Shown in pieces: positions 17,108 to 26,286 of a DNA stretch of 64,000 nucleotides. How positions within the stretch are numbered: position 1 is the first letter of the stretch; every line of letters starts with the position of its first letter. A program made the position numbers and the translations under genes. Source of the stretch: CAWBLP01 sp963721065 (GTDB lineage Bacteria > Pseudomonadota > Alphaproteobacteria > Acetobacterales > Acetobacteraceae); contig CAVRHO010000002.1 of NCBI GenBank assembly GCA_963721065.1, positions 310,001-374,000 of the forward strand. Reading direction: 5' to 3'. The notes below the pieces were generated by a model. It had not been told where the DNA came from and made no database searches. It saw nothing but the letters and a program-made list of their open reading frames with translations.

Positions 17108-18964
17108 CTACTCCGCCGCTGCCCGCACCACCGGCTTGGGGCGGGGCAATTCGTCCGCGTTCAGTGTCTCATGTGCCAGCAGATTCTGCGCGCCTTCGTC
17201 CAGCGCGTCGCGGTTGTCGCGCAGGATCGCCACGGCACGCGCCCGCGCCGCCTCGACCCGTGCGCGCACCGCCAGGTCGATCTGGTGTGCCGTTTCCTCG
17301 GAATAGCGGCGCTGGCGCCAGAAGGCGCCCGGGTCGTTCTGCAGGAACTGTGCCGGCTCGGTGTCCCAGGCCACCGGGCCCAGCTTCTCGTCCATGCCGT
17401 AGCGCAGCACGATGCCGCGGGCGATGTCGGTCGCCTTCGCCAGGTCGTCCGCCGCGCCGGTGGACACGTCGTCGCCCAGCAGCATCTCCGCCGCGCGACC
17501 GCCCAGCAGCACGGTCATCCTGTCCTCCAGCTCCTGCCGGCTCATCAGGAAGCGGTCGTCCGCCGGGCGCTGCATGGTGTAGCCGAGCGCGCCGATGCCG
17601 CGGGGAATGATCGAGACCTTCTGCACCGGGTCGGCATTCGGCAGCGCCAGGGCGACCAGGGCGTGGCCCATCTCGTGATAGGCGACGATGCGCCGCTCCT
17701 TCGGGATCAGGATGCGCGACTTCTTCTCCAGCCCGGCAACGATGCGTTCGATCGCCTTGGTGAAGTCCTCGGTGGTGATGTCGTCGCCGCCGCGGCGCGT
17801 GGCCACCACCGCGGCTTCGTTGGCCAGGTTCGCCAGGTCGGCGCCGGTGAAGCCGGGGGTCAGGGCGGCGATCTCCTCCAGCTTCACGTCGGACGCCAGC
17901 TTCAGCGTGCGCAGGTGGATGCGCAGGACGTCGATGCGGCCCTTCTTGTCCGGGCGGTCCACCAGCACCTGACGGTCGAACCGGCCGGCGCGCAGCAGCG
18001 CCGGGTCCAGGATCTCCGGCCGGTTGGTGGCCGCCAGCACCACGATCGCCACGGACCGGTCGAACCCGTCCATCTCGGCCAGCAACTGGTTGAGCGTCTG
18101 TTCCTTCTCGTCCTGCCCGGTGACCGGGTTGTTGCCGCGGGCCTTGCCCAGCGCGTCCAGCTCATCGACGAAGATGATGCAGGGGGCAGCCTGGCGGGCC
18201 TGCTCGAACAGGTCGCGGACGCGGGCGGCGCCGACACCCACGAACATCTCCACGAACTCGGCGCCGTTGGTGGAGAAGAACGGCACGCCGGCCTGCCCGG
18301 CCACCGCGCGGGCCAGCAGCGTCTTGCCGGTGCCGGGTGGCCCGACCAACAGGATGCCGCGCGGGATATGCGCGCCCAGCCGGCCGAACTCCTCGGGGCG
18401 TTTGAGGAAATCGACGATCTCGTGGAGTTCTTCCTTCGCTTCGTCCACGCCGGCGACATCATCGAACGTGGTCTGCACGCCGGTTTCCGGCGTAACCTTC
18501 TTCGCCCGGCTGCGGCCGACCGAGAACAGCCCGCCGCCCAGTCCGCCGCGACCGCCGCCGCCCATCATCGCGCGGGATGCCCAGATCCACAGTCCGACGA
18601 AGATCAGCGGCGGGATGATCCAGGACAGCAGCGTGGCGAAGGCGCTGTTGCTGGCGGTGGCGCTGTACTGGACGTTGTGCTTGGCCAGTTGACTGGACAG
18701 TTCGGGCGGCACCTGCACGGTGCTGAAATTGGTTTTGCCGTCCGGCATCTTCTCGGTCAGCGTGCCGTGCAGGACGTCGCCGGAGACGGTCACCTCCTTG
18801 ACCTTGCCGGCATCCAGATACTTCTGGAACTGGCTGTAGGGGATCTGCGCGGACCCGCCGCCCTCCTGGTTGGCGCCGGAGAACAGGCCCCAGGTGCTGA
18901 CCACCAGCAGGCCGAGGAAAACCAGCCAGATCATCGAGGGCATTTGCGGTTTCTTGGCCGGCAT
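17108..18964 (-). CDS. ftsH: ATP-dependent zinc metalloprotease FtsH
   Basis: The 618-residue protein has two N-terminal membrane helices (about residues 11-28 and 110-129) enclosing a periplasmic domain. Then comes the AAA module with Walker A GPPGTGKT (208-215), Walker B IIFVDE (263-268) and the second region of homology (AATNRPEILDPALLRAGRFDR), and finally the protease domain with HEMGH (430-434). FtsH degrades membrane and short-lived cytosolic proteins as a hexamer. Canonical FtsH reads HEAGH, so this may be the second paralogue found in many proteobacteria; the usual tilS neighbour is absent. ATG 18964 is chosen (AAGGGA upstream) over a longer frame to 19192 that lacks family sequence. 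Confidence 0.95.
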   Translation of the reverse strand: MPAKKPQMPSMIWLVFLGLLVVSTWGLFSGANQEGGGSAQIPYSQFQKYLDAGKVKEVTVSGDVLHGTLTEKMPDGKTNFSTVQVPPELSSQLAKHNVQYSATASNSAFATLLSWIIPPLIFVGLWIWASRAMMGGGGRGGLGGGLFSVGRSRAKKVTPETGVQTTFDDVAGVDEAKEELHEIVDFLKRPEEFGRLGAHIPRGILLVGPPGTGKTLLARAVAGQAGVPFFSTNGAEFVEMFVGVGAARVRDLFEQARQAAPCIIFVDELDALGKARGNNPVTGQDEKEQTLNQLLAEMDGFDRSVAIVVLAATNRPEILDPALLRAGRFDRQVLVDRPDKKGRIDVLRIHLRTLKLASDVKLEEIAALTPGFTGADLANLANEAAVVATRRGGDDITTEDFTKAIERIVAGLEKKSRILIPKERRIVAYHEMGHALVALALPNADPVQKVSIIPRGIGALGYTMQRPADDRFLMSRQELEDRMTVLLGGRAAEMLLGDDVSTGAADDLAKATDIARGIVLRYGMDEKLGPVAWDTEPAQFLQNDPGAFWRQRRYSEETAHQIDLAVRARVEAARARAVAILRDNRDALDEGAQNLLAHETLNADELPRPKPVVRAAAE

Positions 18965-19360
18965 CAAAGGGTCCCTTGGTTCGCGACTCCCGGCAGCCAT
19001 GCACACCGGCCTTCGGTCTGCAACAGCGGTCAGGCCGGGCGGTTCGCAGCGGTCACGAGAACGCGCCCCGACGCGGCAGGCGTGCTGGTGGCAGGGTACA
19101 GGGCAGGCGTGCAGCGAAGCCGGTTCTGTTGGAATGGGTATGGCGACGGGCCGGGTCAATGTCCCGCGTCGCGTGTTCCTGCGGCGTGCCATCGGGCCGC
19201 GGTTCGTGATCCAAGCTGAGGTCTGCGGGAATCACGCCGCCGAGGCCGGGCTTCGCCATGCGATCGTCGCCGGCCTGGCGCGGGCTGCCGTGCGGGGGAC
19301 GCGTGTGCTACAGCCGGGCCGGCGGGCGAACCGGTCCGCGCGGGCGGAGGAACCCCAGGC

Positions 19361-20401
19361 ATGTCGTACCCCACGCATCTGCTGCCGACCACGGTCGTGG
19401 GCAGCTATCCGCAGCCCGACTGGCTGGTGGACCGCACCACGCTGCACAAGCACGGCGTGCCGCGCACGCATGCGCACGACATGTGGCGGGTCCCCGAGCC
19501 GCTGCTGGAACAGGCGCAGGACGACGCCACCGTGCTGGCGATCCGGGACATGCAGCGTGCGGGCATCGATATCATCACCGACGGGGAGATCCGGCGGGAA
19601 AGCTACTCCAACCGCTTCGCCCTGGCGCTGGAGGGGATCGACGCGGCGCAGCCCGGGGAGCTCCGGTCGCAGACGGGGCGGGTGACATTGGTGCCGCGCG
19701 TGGTCGGCCGGATCCGCCGGCGCGGCCCGGTGGAGCTGCGCGACGTGCAGTTCCTGCTGCAGAACGCCGACCATGCCACCAAGATCACGCTGCCCGGCCC
19801 GTTCACCCTGTCGCAGCAGGTGCGCAACGAGTTCTACCGGGACGAGGCGGAGATGGCGATGGACTACGCCGTCGCGGTGAACGAGGAACTGCAGGCGCTG
19901 AAGGCCAGCGGCGTGGACGTGGTGCAACTGGACGAGCCCTGGGTCCGCACCGACCCCGACAAGGCCACCCGCTTCGGCATCCCGGCGATCAACCGCGCGC
20001 TGCAGGGCATCCCCGGCCCCACCGTGGTGCATCTGTGCTTCGGGTATGCTGCGGTGGTGGCGAACAAGCCCAGCGGCTACAGCTTCCTGCCGCAACTGGC
20101 CGGGACGGCGGCACAGCAGATCTCGATCGAGGCGGCGCAGCCCAAGCTGGACCTCGGCGTGCTGCGCGACCTCTCCGACAAGCAGATCATGCTCGGCGTG
20201 CTGGACCTGGGCGATTCCGCGGTGGAAACGGCGGAGCAGGTGGCGGGGCGGATCCGCGAGGGGCTGCGTTATGTGGCGGCCGAGCGGCTGATTCCGGCGC
20301 CGGATTGCGGGATGAAGTACCTGCCGCGGGCGACCGCGTTCGGCAAGTTGAAGGCCCTGGCCGAGGGCGCCGCGATCGTGCGGCGGGAGCTTGCCGGCTG
20401 A
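19361..20401 (+). CDS. cobalamin-independent methionine synthase family protein (MetE C-terminal domain only)
   Basis: The 346-residue protein corresponds to the catalytic C-terminal barrel of MetE without the N-terminal half. Zinc ligands expected for the family are present: HLC (His224, Cys226), Glu257 in ISIEAAQ and Cys316 in PAPDCGMKYLP. QLDEP (189-193) is the substrate motif. Such stand-alone proteins transfer methyl groups to thiols, with donors that may be methylcobamide or other compounds rather than polyglutamyl folate. It begins after a GGAGGAA ribosome-binding site. It lies between ftsH (divergent) and pyrH, without an evident operon. Confidence 0.85.
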   Translation: MSYPTHLLPTTVVGSYPQPDWLVDRTTLHKHGVPRTHAHDMWRVPEPLLEQAQDDATVLAIRDMQRAGIDIITDGEIRRESYSNRFALALEGIDAAQPGELRSQTGRVTLVPRVVGRIRRRGPVELRDVQFLLQNADHATKITLPGPFTLSQQVRNEFYRDEAEMAMDYAVAVNEELQALKASGVDVVQLDEPWVRTDPDKATRFGIPAINRALQGIPGPTVVHLCFGYAAVVANKPSGYSFLPQLAGTAAQQISIEAAQPKLDLGVLRDLSDKQIMLGVLDLGDSAVETAEQVAGRIREGLRYVAAERLIPAPDCGMKYLPRATAFGKLKALAEGAAIVRRELAG

Positions 20402-20528
20402 CACGATGCCGGCGGGTGCGCATCCGCCTTCCCCCGCTCCGCCCCCGGCCTGGCGGCGGCGCGGTAACCTTGTTCCCGCCGTTGCCTGCCAGTAGGTTGC
20501 CCCCGCCACCGCCGGAAACCCACCCGAC

Positions 20529-21254
20529 ATGCCCTGTCAGCCGCTCTACAAGCGCGTCCTCCTGAAGCTCTCGGGTGAGGCCCTGATGGGCCGCCTGGAG
20601 TACGGGCTGGACAATGGGATGGTGCGGTCGATTGCCGGCGATATCGGCGCCGTGGTCGCCATGGGGGTCGAGGTCTGCGTGGTGATCGGCGGCGGAAACA
20701 TTTTCCGCGGCGTGTCCGGTGCCGCCGCCGGCATGGAACGCGCCCAGGCCGACTATATGGGCATGCTTGCCACGGTGATGAACGCGCTGGCCATGCAATC
20801 GGCGCTGGAAAAGCGTGGCACGGTCACCCGGGTGCAGTCCGCCATCCCCATGTCCTCGGTCTGCGAGCCCTATATCCGCCGCCGCGCCGAGCGGCACATG
20901 GAGAAGGGGCGGGTGGTGATCTTCGCGGCGGGCACCGGCAACCCGTATTTCACCACCGACACGGCCGCCGCTCTGCGCGCCGCCGAGATGCACTGTGACG
21001 CCCTGTTGAAGGGCACGCAGGTGGATGGGGTGTACTCCGCCGATCCGCGCAAGGTGACCGACGCGCGGCGCTATGAGCAACTGACCTATCTGGACGTGCT
21101 GGCGAACGATCTTGGCGTGATGGACGCTGCGGCGATCAGCCTGGCACGGGAGAACGGCCTGCCGATCGTGGTGTTCAACATCCACGCCCCCGGCGCCTTT
21201 GCCGCCGTGATGCGGGGCGAGGGGCGGTTCACCAGGATCGTCGAGCCCAAGTAA
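20529..21254 (+). CDS. pyrH: UMP kinase
   Basis: The 241-residue amino-acid-kinase fold protein has KLSGEALMG at the phosphate loop, GGGNIFRG (UMP/ATP contacts), GTGNPYFTTDTAAALRA and KGTQVDGVYSADPR, all diagnostic of bacterial UMP kinase. It converts UMP to UDP using ATP, as a hexamer regulated by GTP and UTP. It leads the run pyrH-frr-uppS-cdsA-dxr-rseP. The usual upstream partners rpsB and tsf are absent here, so transcription must start in the 127-base gap after the MetE-like gene. Confidence 0.97.
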   Translation: MPCQPLYKRVLLKLSGEALMGRLEYGLDNGMVRSIAGDIGAVVAMGVEVCVVIGGGNIFRGVSGAAAGMERAQADYMGMLATVMNALAMQSALEKRGTVTRVQSAIPMSSVCEPYIRRRAERHMEKGRVVIFAAGTGNPYFTTDTAAALRAAEMHCDALLKGTQVDGVYSADPRKVTDARRYEQLTYLDVLANDLGVMDAAAISLARENGLPIVVFNIHAPGAFAAVMRGEGRFTRIVEPK

Positions 21255-21293
21255 GCACCGCCGGTATTCACGATCCGACTGGGGGACCCAGCC

Positions 21294-21866
21294 ATGGCAG
21301 CAGCACCAGACCTTGAAACCCTGAGACAGGACCTCACCCGCCGCATGGACGGCGCGCTGGACACGCTCCGGCGCGAGTTCAACGGCCTGCGCACCGGGCG
21401 CGCGCATCCCGGTCTGCTGGAACCGGTGAAGGTGCACGCCTACGGCACCGAGATGCCGCTGTCCCAGGTGGGCACTGTCGGCACGCCGGAGCCGCGGATG
21501 CTGACGGTGCAGGTATGGGACCGCGCCATGGTCGGCGCGGTGGAAAAGGCGATCCGCGAGTCGGGCCTGGGGCTGAACCCGGCGACCGACGGCCAGACCG
21601 TGCGCGTGCCGCTGCCGCAACTGACCACCGAGCGCCGTAACGAACTGGTCAAGACGGCGCACAAATACGCCGAGGGTACCCGGGTCGCCGTGCGCGGGGT
21701 ACGGCGCGATGGCATGGAGCAGATCAAGGGCTACGAGAAGAAGCACGAGATCGGCGAGGATGTTGCCAAGGACTGGCAGGACGTCGTGCAGAAACTGACC
21801 GACCAATATATCAAAAGGGTGGACGAGACCCTGTCGGATAAGGAAAAGGATATCCGACAAGTCTGA
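21294..21866 (+). CDS. frr: ribosome recycling factor
   Basis: The 190-residue protein matches RRF: the three-helix bundle with FNGLRTGRAHPGLLEPVKV, the beta/alpha hinge domain (TPEPRMLTVQVWDRAMVGAVEKAI), PLPQLTTERRNELVK and the long C-terminal helix. It separates ribosomal subunits with EF-G after termination and is normally essential. It starts 39 bases after pyrH and ends nine bases before uppS. The length is slightly above the usual 185. Confidence 0.97.
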   Translation: MAAAPDLETLRQDLTRRMDGALDTLRREFNGLRTGRAHPGLLEPVKVHAYGTEMPLSQVGTVGTPEPRMLTVQVWDRAMVGAVEKAIRESGLGLNPATDGQTVRVPLPQLTTERRNELVKTAHKYAEGTRVAVRGVRRDGMEQIKGYEKKHEIGEDVAKDWQDVVQKLTDQYIKRVDETLSDKEKDIRQV

Positions 21867-21875
21867 TCGGTTCTG

Positions 21876-22637
21876 ATGCCTGATAGCACTGAAATTCTTG
21901 CCAGTCCGCCGCTGGCTTCCCTGACGGAAGGCGCGACGGTGCCTGCTCACGTGGCCATCATCATGGACGGGAACGGCCGGTGGGCCGCGTCTCGCCGGCT
22001 GCCTCGTGTCGCCGGCCACCGGGAGGGCGCGCGCGCCGTCCGCCGCACGATCGAGGCGGCCATCAACAGCGGCGTGTCCTGGCTGACCGTCTATGCGTTC
22101 AGCAGCGAGAACTGGCGCCGTCCGGTGAGCGAGGTGCTGGACCTGACCGGGCTGCTCCGCCACTACCTGCGCACCGAAATCGCCGAGCTGAAGGCGAACG
22201 GGGTGCGCCTGCGGATCATCGGTGATCCGGGGCGGTTCGATCCCGACATCCAGCGCGACCTGGAACAGGCGGAGCGTGCCACCGCGGCGAACACGCGGCT
22301 GAACCTGACGGTGGCGCTGTCCTACGGGGCCCGCGCGGAAATCGCAGCGGCGGCGCGGGCGGCGGCCGAGGCGGCGCTGGCCGGCCGGCTGGATCCCGCA
22401 GCGCTGGATGAGGAGCGGTTGTCCGGCTTCCTGTTCACGTCCGGCATGCCGGATCCCGACCTGATCATCCGCACCTCCGGCGAGCAGCGGCTGTCCAACT
22501 TCCTGCTGTGGCAGGCGGCCTACGCCGAACTGGTGTTCATGGACGTGCTGTGGCCGGATTTCGGTGCCGAACATTTCACCGCGGCCCTGGCGGAATACGC
22601 GCGGCGAGAGCGGCGTTTTGGCGCGCGGCCTGGCTGA
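21876..22637 (+). CDS. uppS: isoprenyl transferase (undecaprenyl diphosphate synthase)
   Basis: The 253-residue cis-prenyltransferase has the signature HVAIIMDGNGRWA (catalytic Asp31) and RVAGHREGARAV, then SSENWRRP and the C-terminal PDLIIRTSGEQRLSNFLLWQ. It extends farnesyl diphosphate with isopentenyl units to the C55 lipid carrier for peptidoglycan. An N-terminal extension of about 24 residues precedes the core. It overlaps the following cdsA frame. dxr, two genes downstream, supplies the isoprenoid precursor pathway. Confidence 0.96.
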   Translation: MPDSTEILASPPLASLTEGATVPAHVAIIMDGNGRWAASRRLPRVAGHREGARAVRRTIEAAINSGVSWLTVYAFSSENWRRPVSEVLDLTGLLRHYLRTEIAELKANGVRLRIIGDPGRFDPDIQRDLEQAERATAANTRLNLTVALSYGARAEIAAAARAAAEAALAGRLDPAALDEERLSGFLFTSGMPDPDLIIRTSGEQRLSNFLLWQAAYAELVFMDVLWPDFGAEHFTAALAEYARRERRFGARPG

Positions 22638-23406
22638 CCCGGTGCCCGCGTCCGGGCGCTGGGGCGACCTTCGTATCCGCGTGGCATCGGCGGTCGTTCT
22701 GGTGCCGCTGGCGCTGGGCTGCGTCTGGGCCGGTCACGCGGCGTTCTGGCTGCTGATCGGCGCCGCGACGCTGGGGCTGGCGGCGGAGTGGCTGCGGCTG
22801 CGGCGCGCGGCAGGGGGGCGCGGGACAACCCCATTCTCTCTCGGGCCTGGGTTGCGACGTGGATCTGGGACGGGGGCGGGGCGTCCGGTGGGGTGGACGT
22901 CCGTACTCATCACTCCGGCCGGGTTTCTCTACATCGTGCTGGCGGCTGTCTCGCTGCTGTGGCTCCGGGCCGATCCGTTGGTCGGTCGCGCAAACGTGCT
23001 CGTTCTGCTGCTTCTGGTCTGGGCGAGCGATGTCGGCGCCTATGCGGTGGGACGGTCGGTCGGCGGCGCGCGGCTGGCGCCCACCATCTCGCCGGGCAAG
23101 ACCGTCTCCGGGGCGTTCGGCGGCCTGGCGGCGGCCGTCCTGGTTGGTGTGGGCGCCGCCTTGGCGCTGTCCCAGCCGCCGCATTTGCTGCGGGCCGGGG
23201 TGCTTGCCGCCGGGCTCGGGGTCGTCGCCCAGGCGGGCGACCTGTTCGAAAGCTGGGTGAAGCGGCGCCTGGGCGTGAAGGACTCGGGCAGCCTGATTCC
23301 CGGTCATGGCGGACTATTTGATCGGCTTGACGCATTGTTGGCCGTCGCCCCGGCCGCCGCGCTTCTGGCGCTGTGGGCCGGACGTGGGGTAGCTTGGTGG
23401 GAATGA
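22618..23406 (+). CDS. cdsA: phosphatidate cytidylyltransferase
   Basis: The product is an integral membrane protein with several hydrophobic helices and the C-terminal CDP-alcohol synthesis signature (SPGKTVSGAFGG, then AQAGDLFESWVKRRLGVKDSGSLIPGHGGLFDRLD). It makes CDP-diacylglycerol from phosphatidate and CTP. The start is uncertain: TTG 22618 (GCGAGAG upstream, 20-base overlap with uppS, 262 residues) is chosen, and GTG 22642 is the alternative. No ATG fits in frame except one inside uppS at 22564. The stop overlaps dxr by ATGA. At about 262 residues it is close to the usual length. Confidence 0.92.
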   Translation: MARGLADPVPASGRWGDLRIRVASAVVLVPLALGCVWAGHAAFWLLIGAATLGLAAEWLRLRRAAGGRGTTPFSLGPGLRRGSGTGAGRPVGWTSVLITPAGFLYIVLAAVSLLWLRADPLVGRANVLVLLLLVWASDVGAYAVGRSVGGARLAPTISPGKTVSGAFGGLAAAVLVGVGAALALSQPPHLLRAGVLAAGLGVVAQAGDLFESWVKRRLGVKDSGSLIPGHGGLFDRLDALLAVAPAAALLALWAGRGVAWWE

Positions 23407-24575
23407 GCCCGGAATCCGCCCGCATCGTTACGGTCCTCGGCAGCACCGGCAGCGTCGGGACCCAAACCGTGGAATTGCTGGAAGCAGCGCCCGACCGCTT
23501 CCGCGTCCGCGCCCTTGTGGCGCACCGTCGCGTGGAGCTGCTGGCCGAACAGGCCCGCAAGCTGAACGCCGAGTGGGCGGTGATCGCCGACCCGGACTGC
23601 TATCCCGCCCTGCGCGACGCGCTGGCCGGCACGCCGGTGCGGGTTGCCGCCGGACCGCAGGCGGTGGTGGACGCCGCCGCGCTGCCGGCCGACTGGACCA
23701 TGGCGGCGATCACCGGCGCCGCCGGCCTGGCCGCCACGTTGGCCGCCATCCGCCGCGGCACCTGCGTCGCCCTGGCCAACAAGGAGGCACTGGTCTGCGC
23801 CGGCGAGGTGATGCTGGCGGCGGTCCGCGAGGCCGGTGCCACGCTGCTGCCGGTGGATTCCGAGCACAACGCCATTTTCCAGTCGCTGGCCGACGGCAAC
23901 CACGGGGCGGTGGAGAAGATCGTGCTGACCGCTTCGGGCGGGCCGTTCTGGACCTCCAGCCTGGAGGAGATGGCCGCGGCCACGCCGGAGAAGGCGCTGC
24001 GCCACCCGGTCTGGTCGATGGGCGCCAAGATCTCGATCAACTCGGCCACCATGATGAACAAGGGGCTGGAGATCATCGAGGCCGCACGGCTGTTCCGCTT
24101 GCCGGAGCCGTCGATCGGCGTGGTGGTGCACCCGCAGTCGGTGATCCACGGTTTGGTGTTCTACCACGACGGGTCGGTGATGGCGCAGCTCGGCTCCCCC
24201 GACATGCGCATCCCCATCGCGCACACCCTGGCTTGGCCGAAGCGCATGGCGACACCATCTCGAAGGCTGGACCTGGCGACGGTGGCGCGTTTGGAATTCC
24301 ACGATCCGGATCTGGTGCGTTTTCCCGCATTGCGCCTGGCGCGCGAGACATTGCGTGCCGGAGGCGGCGCGCCGGCCATCTTCAGTGCGGCCAATGAGGT
24401 TGCGGTTGAAGCTTTTCTGCAAGGAAAGATCGGATTTCTTGATATAAGTGTCACGGTCGCCAAGGTGCTGGACGCGCTCGGGGCACCGCCGGCGGACACG
24501 CTGGAGCAGGTCATCGCCCTGGACCAGTCCGCCCGCCGCGCCGCCGAACGCCTGACTGTCGCCCGCGCCGCCTGA
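23403..24575 (+). CDS. dxr: 1-deoxy-D-xylulose 5-phosphate reductoisomerase
   Basis: The 390-residue protein carries the NADPH loop GSTGSVG (13-19), ALANKEALVCAG, the metal/substrate region LPVDSEHNAIFQ, TASGGPFW, WSMGAKISINSATMMNKGLEIIEA and HPQSVIHGLV, all diagnostic of DXR. It makes 2-C-methyl-D-erythritol 4-phosphate, the committed step of the MEP isoprenoid pathway. The ATG overlaps the cdsA stop by four bases. Its product line feeds UppS upstream; DXP is also the PdxJ substrate encoded elsewhere in this window. Confidence 0.97.
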   Translation: MSPESARIVTVLGSTGSVGTQTVELLEAAPDRFRVRALVAHRRVELLAEQARKLNAEWAVIADPDCYPALRDALAGTPVRVAAGPQAVVDAAALPADWTMAAITGAAGLAATLAAIRRGTCVALANKEALVCAGEVMLAAVREAGATLLPVDSEHNAIFQSLADGNHGAVEKIVLTASGGPFWTSSLEEMAAATPEKALRHPVWSMGAKISINSATMMNKGLEIIEAARLFRLPEPSIGVVVHPQSVIHGLVFYHDGSVMAQLGSPDMRIPIAHTLAWPKRMATPSRRLDLATVARLEFHDPDLVRFPALRLARETLRAGGGAPAIFSAANEVAVEAFLQGKIGFLDISVTVAKVLDALGAPPADTLEQVIALDQSARRAAERLTVARAA

Positions 24576-24603
24576 TCCAACGATCCAGGGAATATCGCCT
24601 ACC

Positions 24604-25716
24604 GTGATCCACACCATTCCCGACCTGGTCCGCACTCTCGCGAGTTTCGCGGTCGTGCTGGGCGTGCTGGTCTTCTTTCACGAGCTGGGCCACTACCTCG
24701 CCGCCCGCTGGCGGGGTGTGCATGTCGAGGTGTTCTCGATCGGGTTCGGCCAGGCGCTGGTGTCCTGGACCGCGCGCTCGGGCACGCGCTGGAAGATCGC
24801 CTGGCTGCCGCTGGGTGGCTATGTGAAGCTGCACGGGCAGGAGCGGCCGCAGGACGTGCCGCCGGAAGTGCGTGCCACCTGGATCCCGGGGCAGACGTTT
24901 CACGAGAAATCGGTTCTGTCGCGCGCGATCATCGTGGCGGCCGGTCCGGTCGCCAATTTCGTGCTCGCGGCGGTGGTGTTTGCGATTCTGTTCGCCGCCG
25001 TCGGCAAGCCGCTGACCCTGCCGGTGGTCGGCGGCGTGCTGCCGGGCAGCGCCGCCGAGAAGGCCGGGCTGCAGACCGGGGACCGGATCGACAATATCGC
25101 CGGCACGCCGATCCACGATTTTCGCGACATCCAGAAGATCGTCACCACCCATGCCGGCGACAAGCTGGCGCTGACGATCGAGCGGAACGGCCAGCAGCAC
25201 CATCTTTCGGTCACCCCGCAGCCGCATGAGGTGAACGGGCATGATGTCGGCCTGCTGGGCATCCGTGGCAGCAAGGTAGAATACCAGCATGTGGCGCTGC
25301 CCGCGGCGATTTGGGGCGGTGTGACGCAGACCTGGCACATCACCGCCGAGACCGTGTCCGGCCTGGCGCAGATGATCTCCGGCCAGCGTGGCACCCAGGA
25401 TCTGGGCGGGCCGTTGCGCATCGCGGAACTGTCCGGCCAGGTGGCGGAACTGGGTCTGGCCAGCATGCTGTCCTTCATCGCGGTGCTGTCGGTGAACCTG
25501 GGGCTGATCAACCTGTTCCCCATCCCGGTGCTGGATGGCGGCCACCTGCTGTTCTACCTGTTCGAGGCGCTGCTGGGCCGCCCGTTGCCGCCGCGTGCCC
25601 AGGAATACGGGTTCCGCGCCGGGCTGGCGCTGCTGGCCGGGCTGTTCATCTTCGCCACCTGGAACGACCTGAGCCAGTTCGGCCTGTTCCGCTGGGTCGC
25701 CGGCCTGATGGGCTAG
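24604..25716 (+). CDS. rseP: site-2 zinc metalloprotease RseP
   Basis: The 370-residue polytopic protease has HELGH (residues 26-30) in its first membrane helix, one PDZ domain (about 137-200, GVLPGSAAEKAGLQTGDRID) and the second metal motif NLFPIPVLDGGHLLFY in a C-terminal helix. It cleaves anti-sigma factors and remnant signal peptides within the inner membrane. GTG 24604 is the start. In most alphaproteobacteria bamA follows; here the cluster ends and a repeat-filled gap begins. Confidence 0.95.
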   Translation: MIHTIPDLVRTLASFAVVLGVLVFFHELGHYLAARWRGVHVEVFSIGFGQALVSWTARSGTRWKIAWLPLGGYVKLHGQERPQDVPPEVRATWIPGQTFHEKSVLSRAIIVAAGPVANFVLAAVVFAILFAAVGKPLTLPVVGGVLPGSAAEKAGLQTGDRIDNIAGTPIHDFRDIQKIVTTHAGDKLALTIERNGQQHHLSVTPQPHEVNGHDVGLLGIRGSKVEYQHVALPAAIWGGVTQTWHITAETVSGLAQMISGQRGTQDLGGPLRIAELSGQVAELGLASMLSFIAVLSVNLGLINLFPIPVLDGGHLLFYLFEALLGRPLPPRAQEYGFRAGLALLAGLFIFATWNDLSQFGLFRWVAGLMG

Positions 25717-25743
25717 GCCGGAGCGCATCCAACCACGTCGCCG

Positions 25744-25904
25744 ACGGTCCTTCATGCCGTGACCGGAGTCCTTGTGTGTCACGGACCGGGTCCCTCGCGT
25801 CGATGGCCGGGGTCCTTCGTTTCATGGCGGGATCCCTTCGTGCCGTGGCGGGAGTTCTTGGTGTCGCGGCGGGATCCCTTCGTGTTGTGGCGGAAGCTCC
25901 TCGT
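25744..25904 (+). repeat. tandem array, about eight units of ~21 bp
   Basis: Degenerate units of the form gggatcccttcgtgttgtggc repeat with a 20-22-base period. The array starts 27 bases after the rseP stop and runs directly into the palindromic element at 25905. Confidence 0.8.
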
Positions 25905-26005
25905 GTCATGGTCGGGCCTGACCCGGCCATCGACACCGGAACGATCGGGCTGGAATGCAACGGCACACGCCTTGTCAGGGGTAGATAGCCAGGTCGAGCC
26001 CTGAC
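25905..26005 (+). repeat. head-to-head palindromic element, family A copy 1
   Basis: Two modules related to atggccgggcttgacccggccat face each other about 55 bases apart, with a conserved ccggaacgatcgggc-like stretch inside. The right module is partly degraded. Other copies are at 47478, 54246 and 60714. Confidence 0.7.
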
Positions 26006-26070
26006 CCTCAGCCACAAGACCACATCGGACAATCGCGGCTGGCGTCACCTAACTCGGCCAGGTCCGCTTT

Positions 26071-26182
26071 GTCATGCCGGGCGAAGGCCGGCCTTCACCG
26101 AGCATGACGGTGCGGGCAGTGCCGTCAGGGACGGTCCACCGCGGCCGTCTGTTTAAGGACCAGCGTCAAGCCCGGCCATGAC
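26071..26182 (+). repeat. degenerate palindromic modules
   Basis: A family-B-like module (26071-26108) and a half-site of family A (26165-26182, gtcaagcccggccatgac) occupy the rest of the gap between rseP and the TonB receptor. No gene is seen here. Confidence 0.5.
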
Positions 26183-26286
26183 TTGGGATTGCCGTGCTTG
26201 TCCGCACGTTCCGGGCGCCTGCGGGGCACGGGTCCGCAACCAACGCTCCATGCGTCGGCAGAGGCCACCCCCTTCCCAATCCCGTA

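Noticed and set aside
19205..19236. Possible SAM riboswitch or operator before the MetE-type gene
   Set aside because: Only a 6-base inverted repeat (cgtgat/atcacg) with a 20-base loop is present; the conserved SAM-II core is not recognisable.
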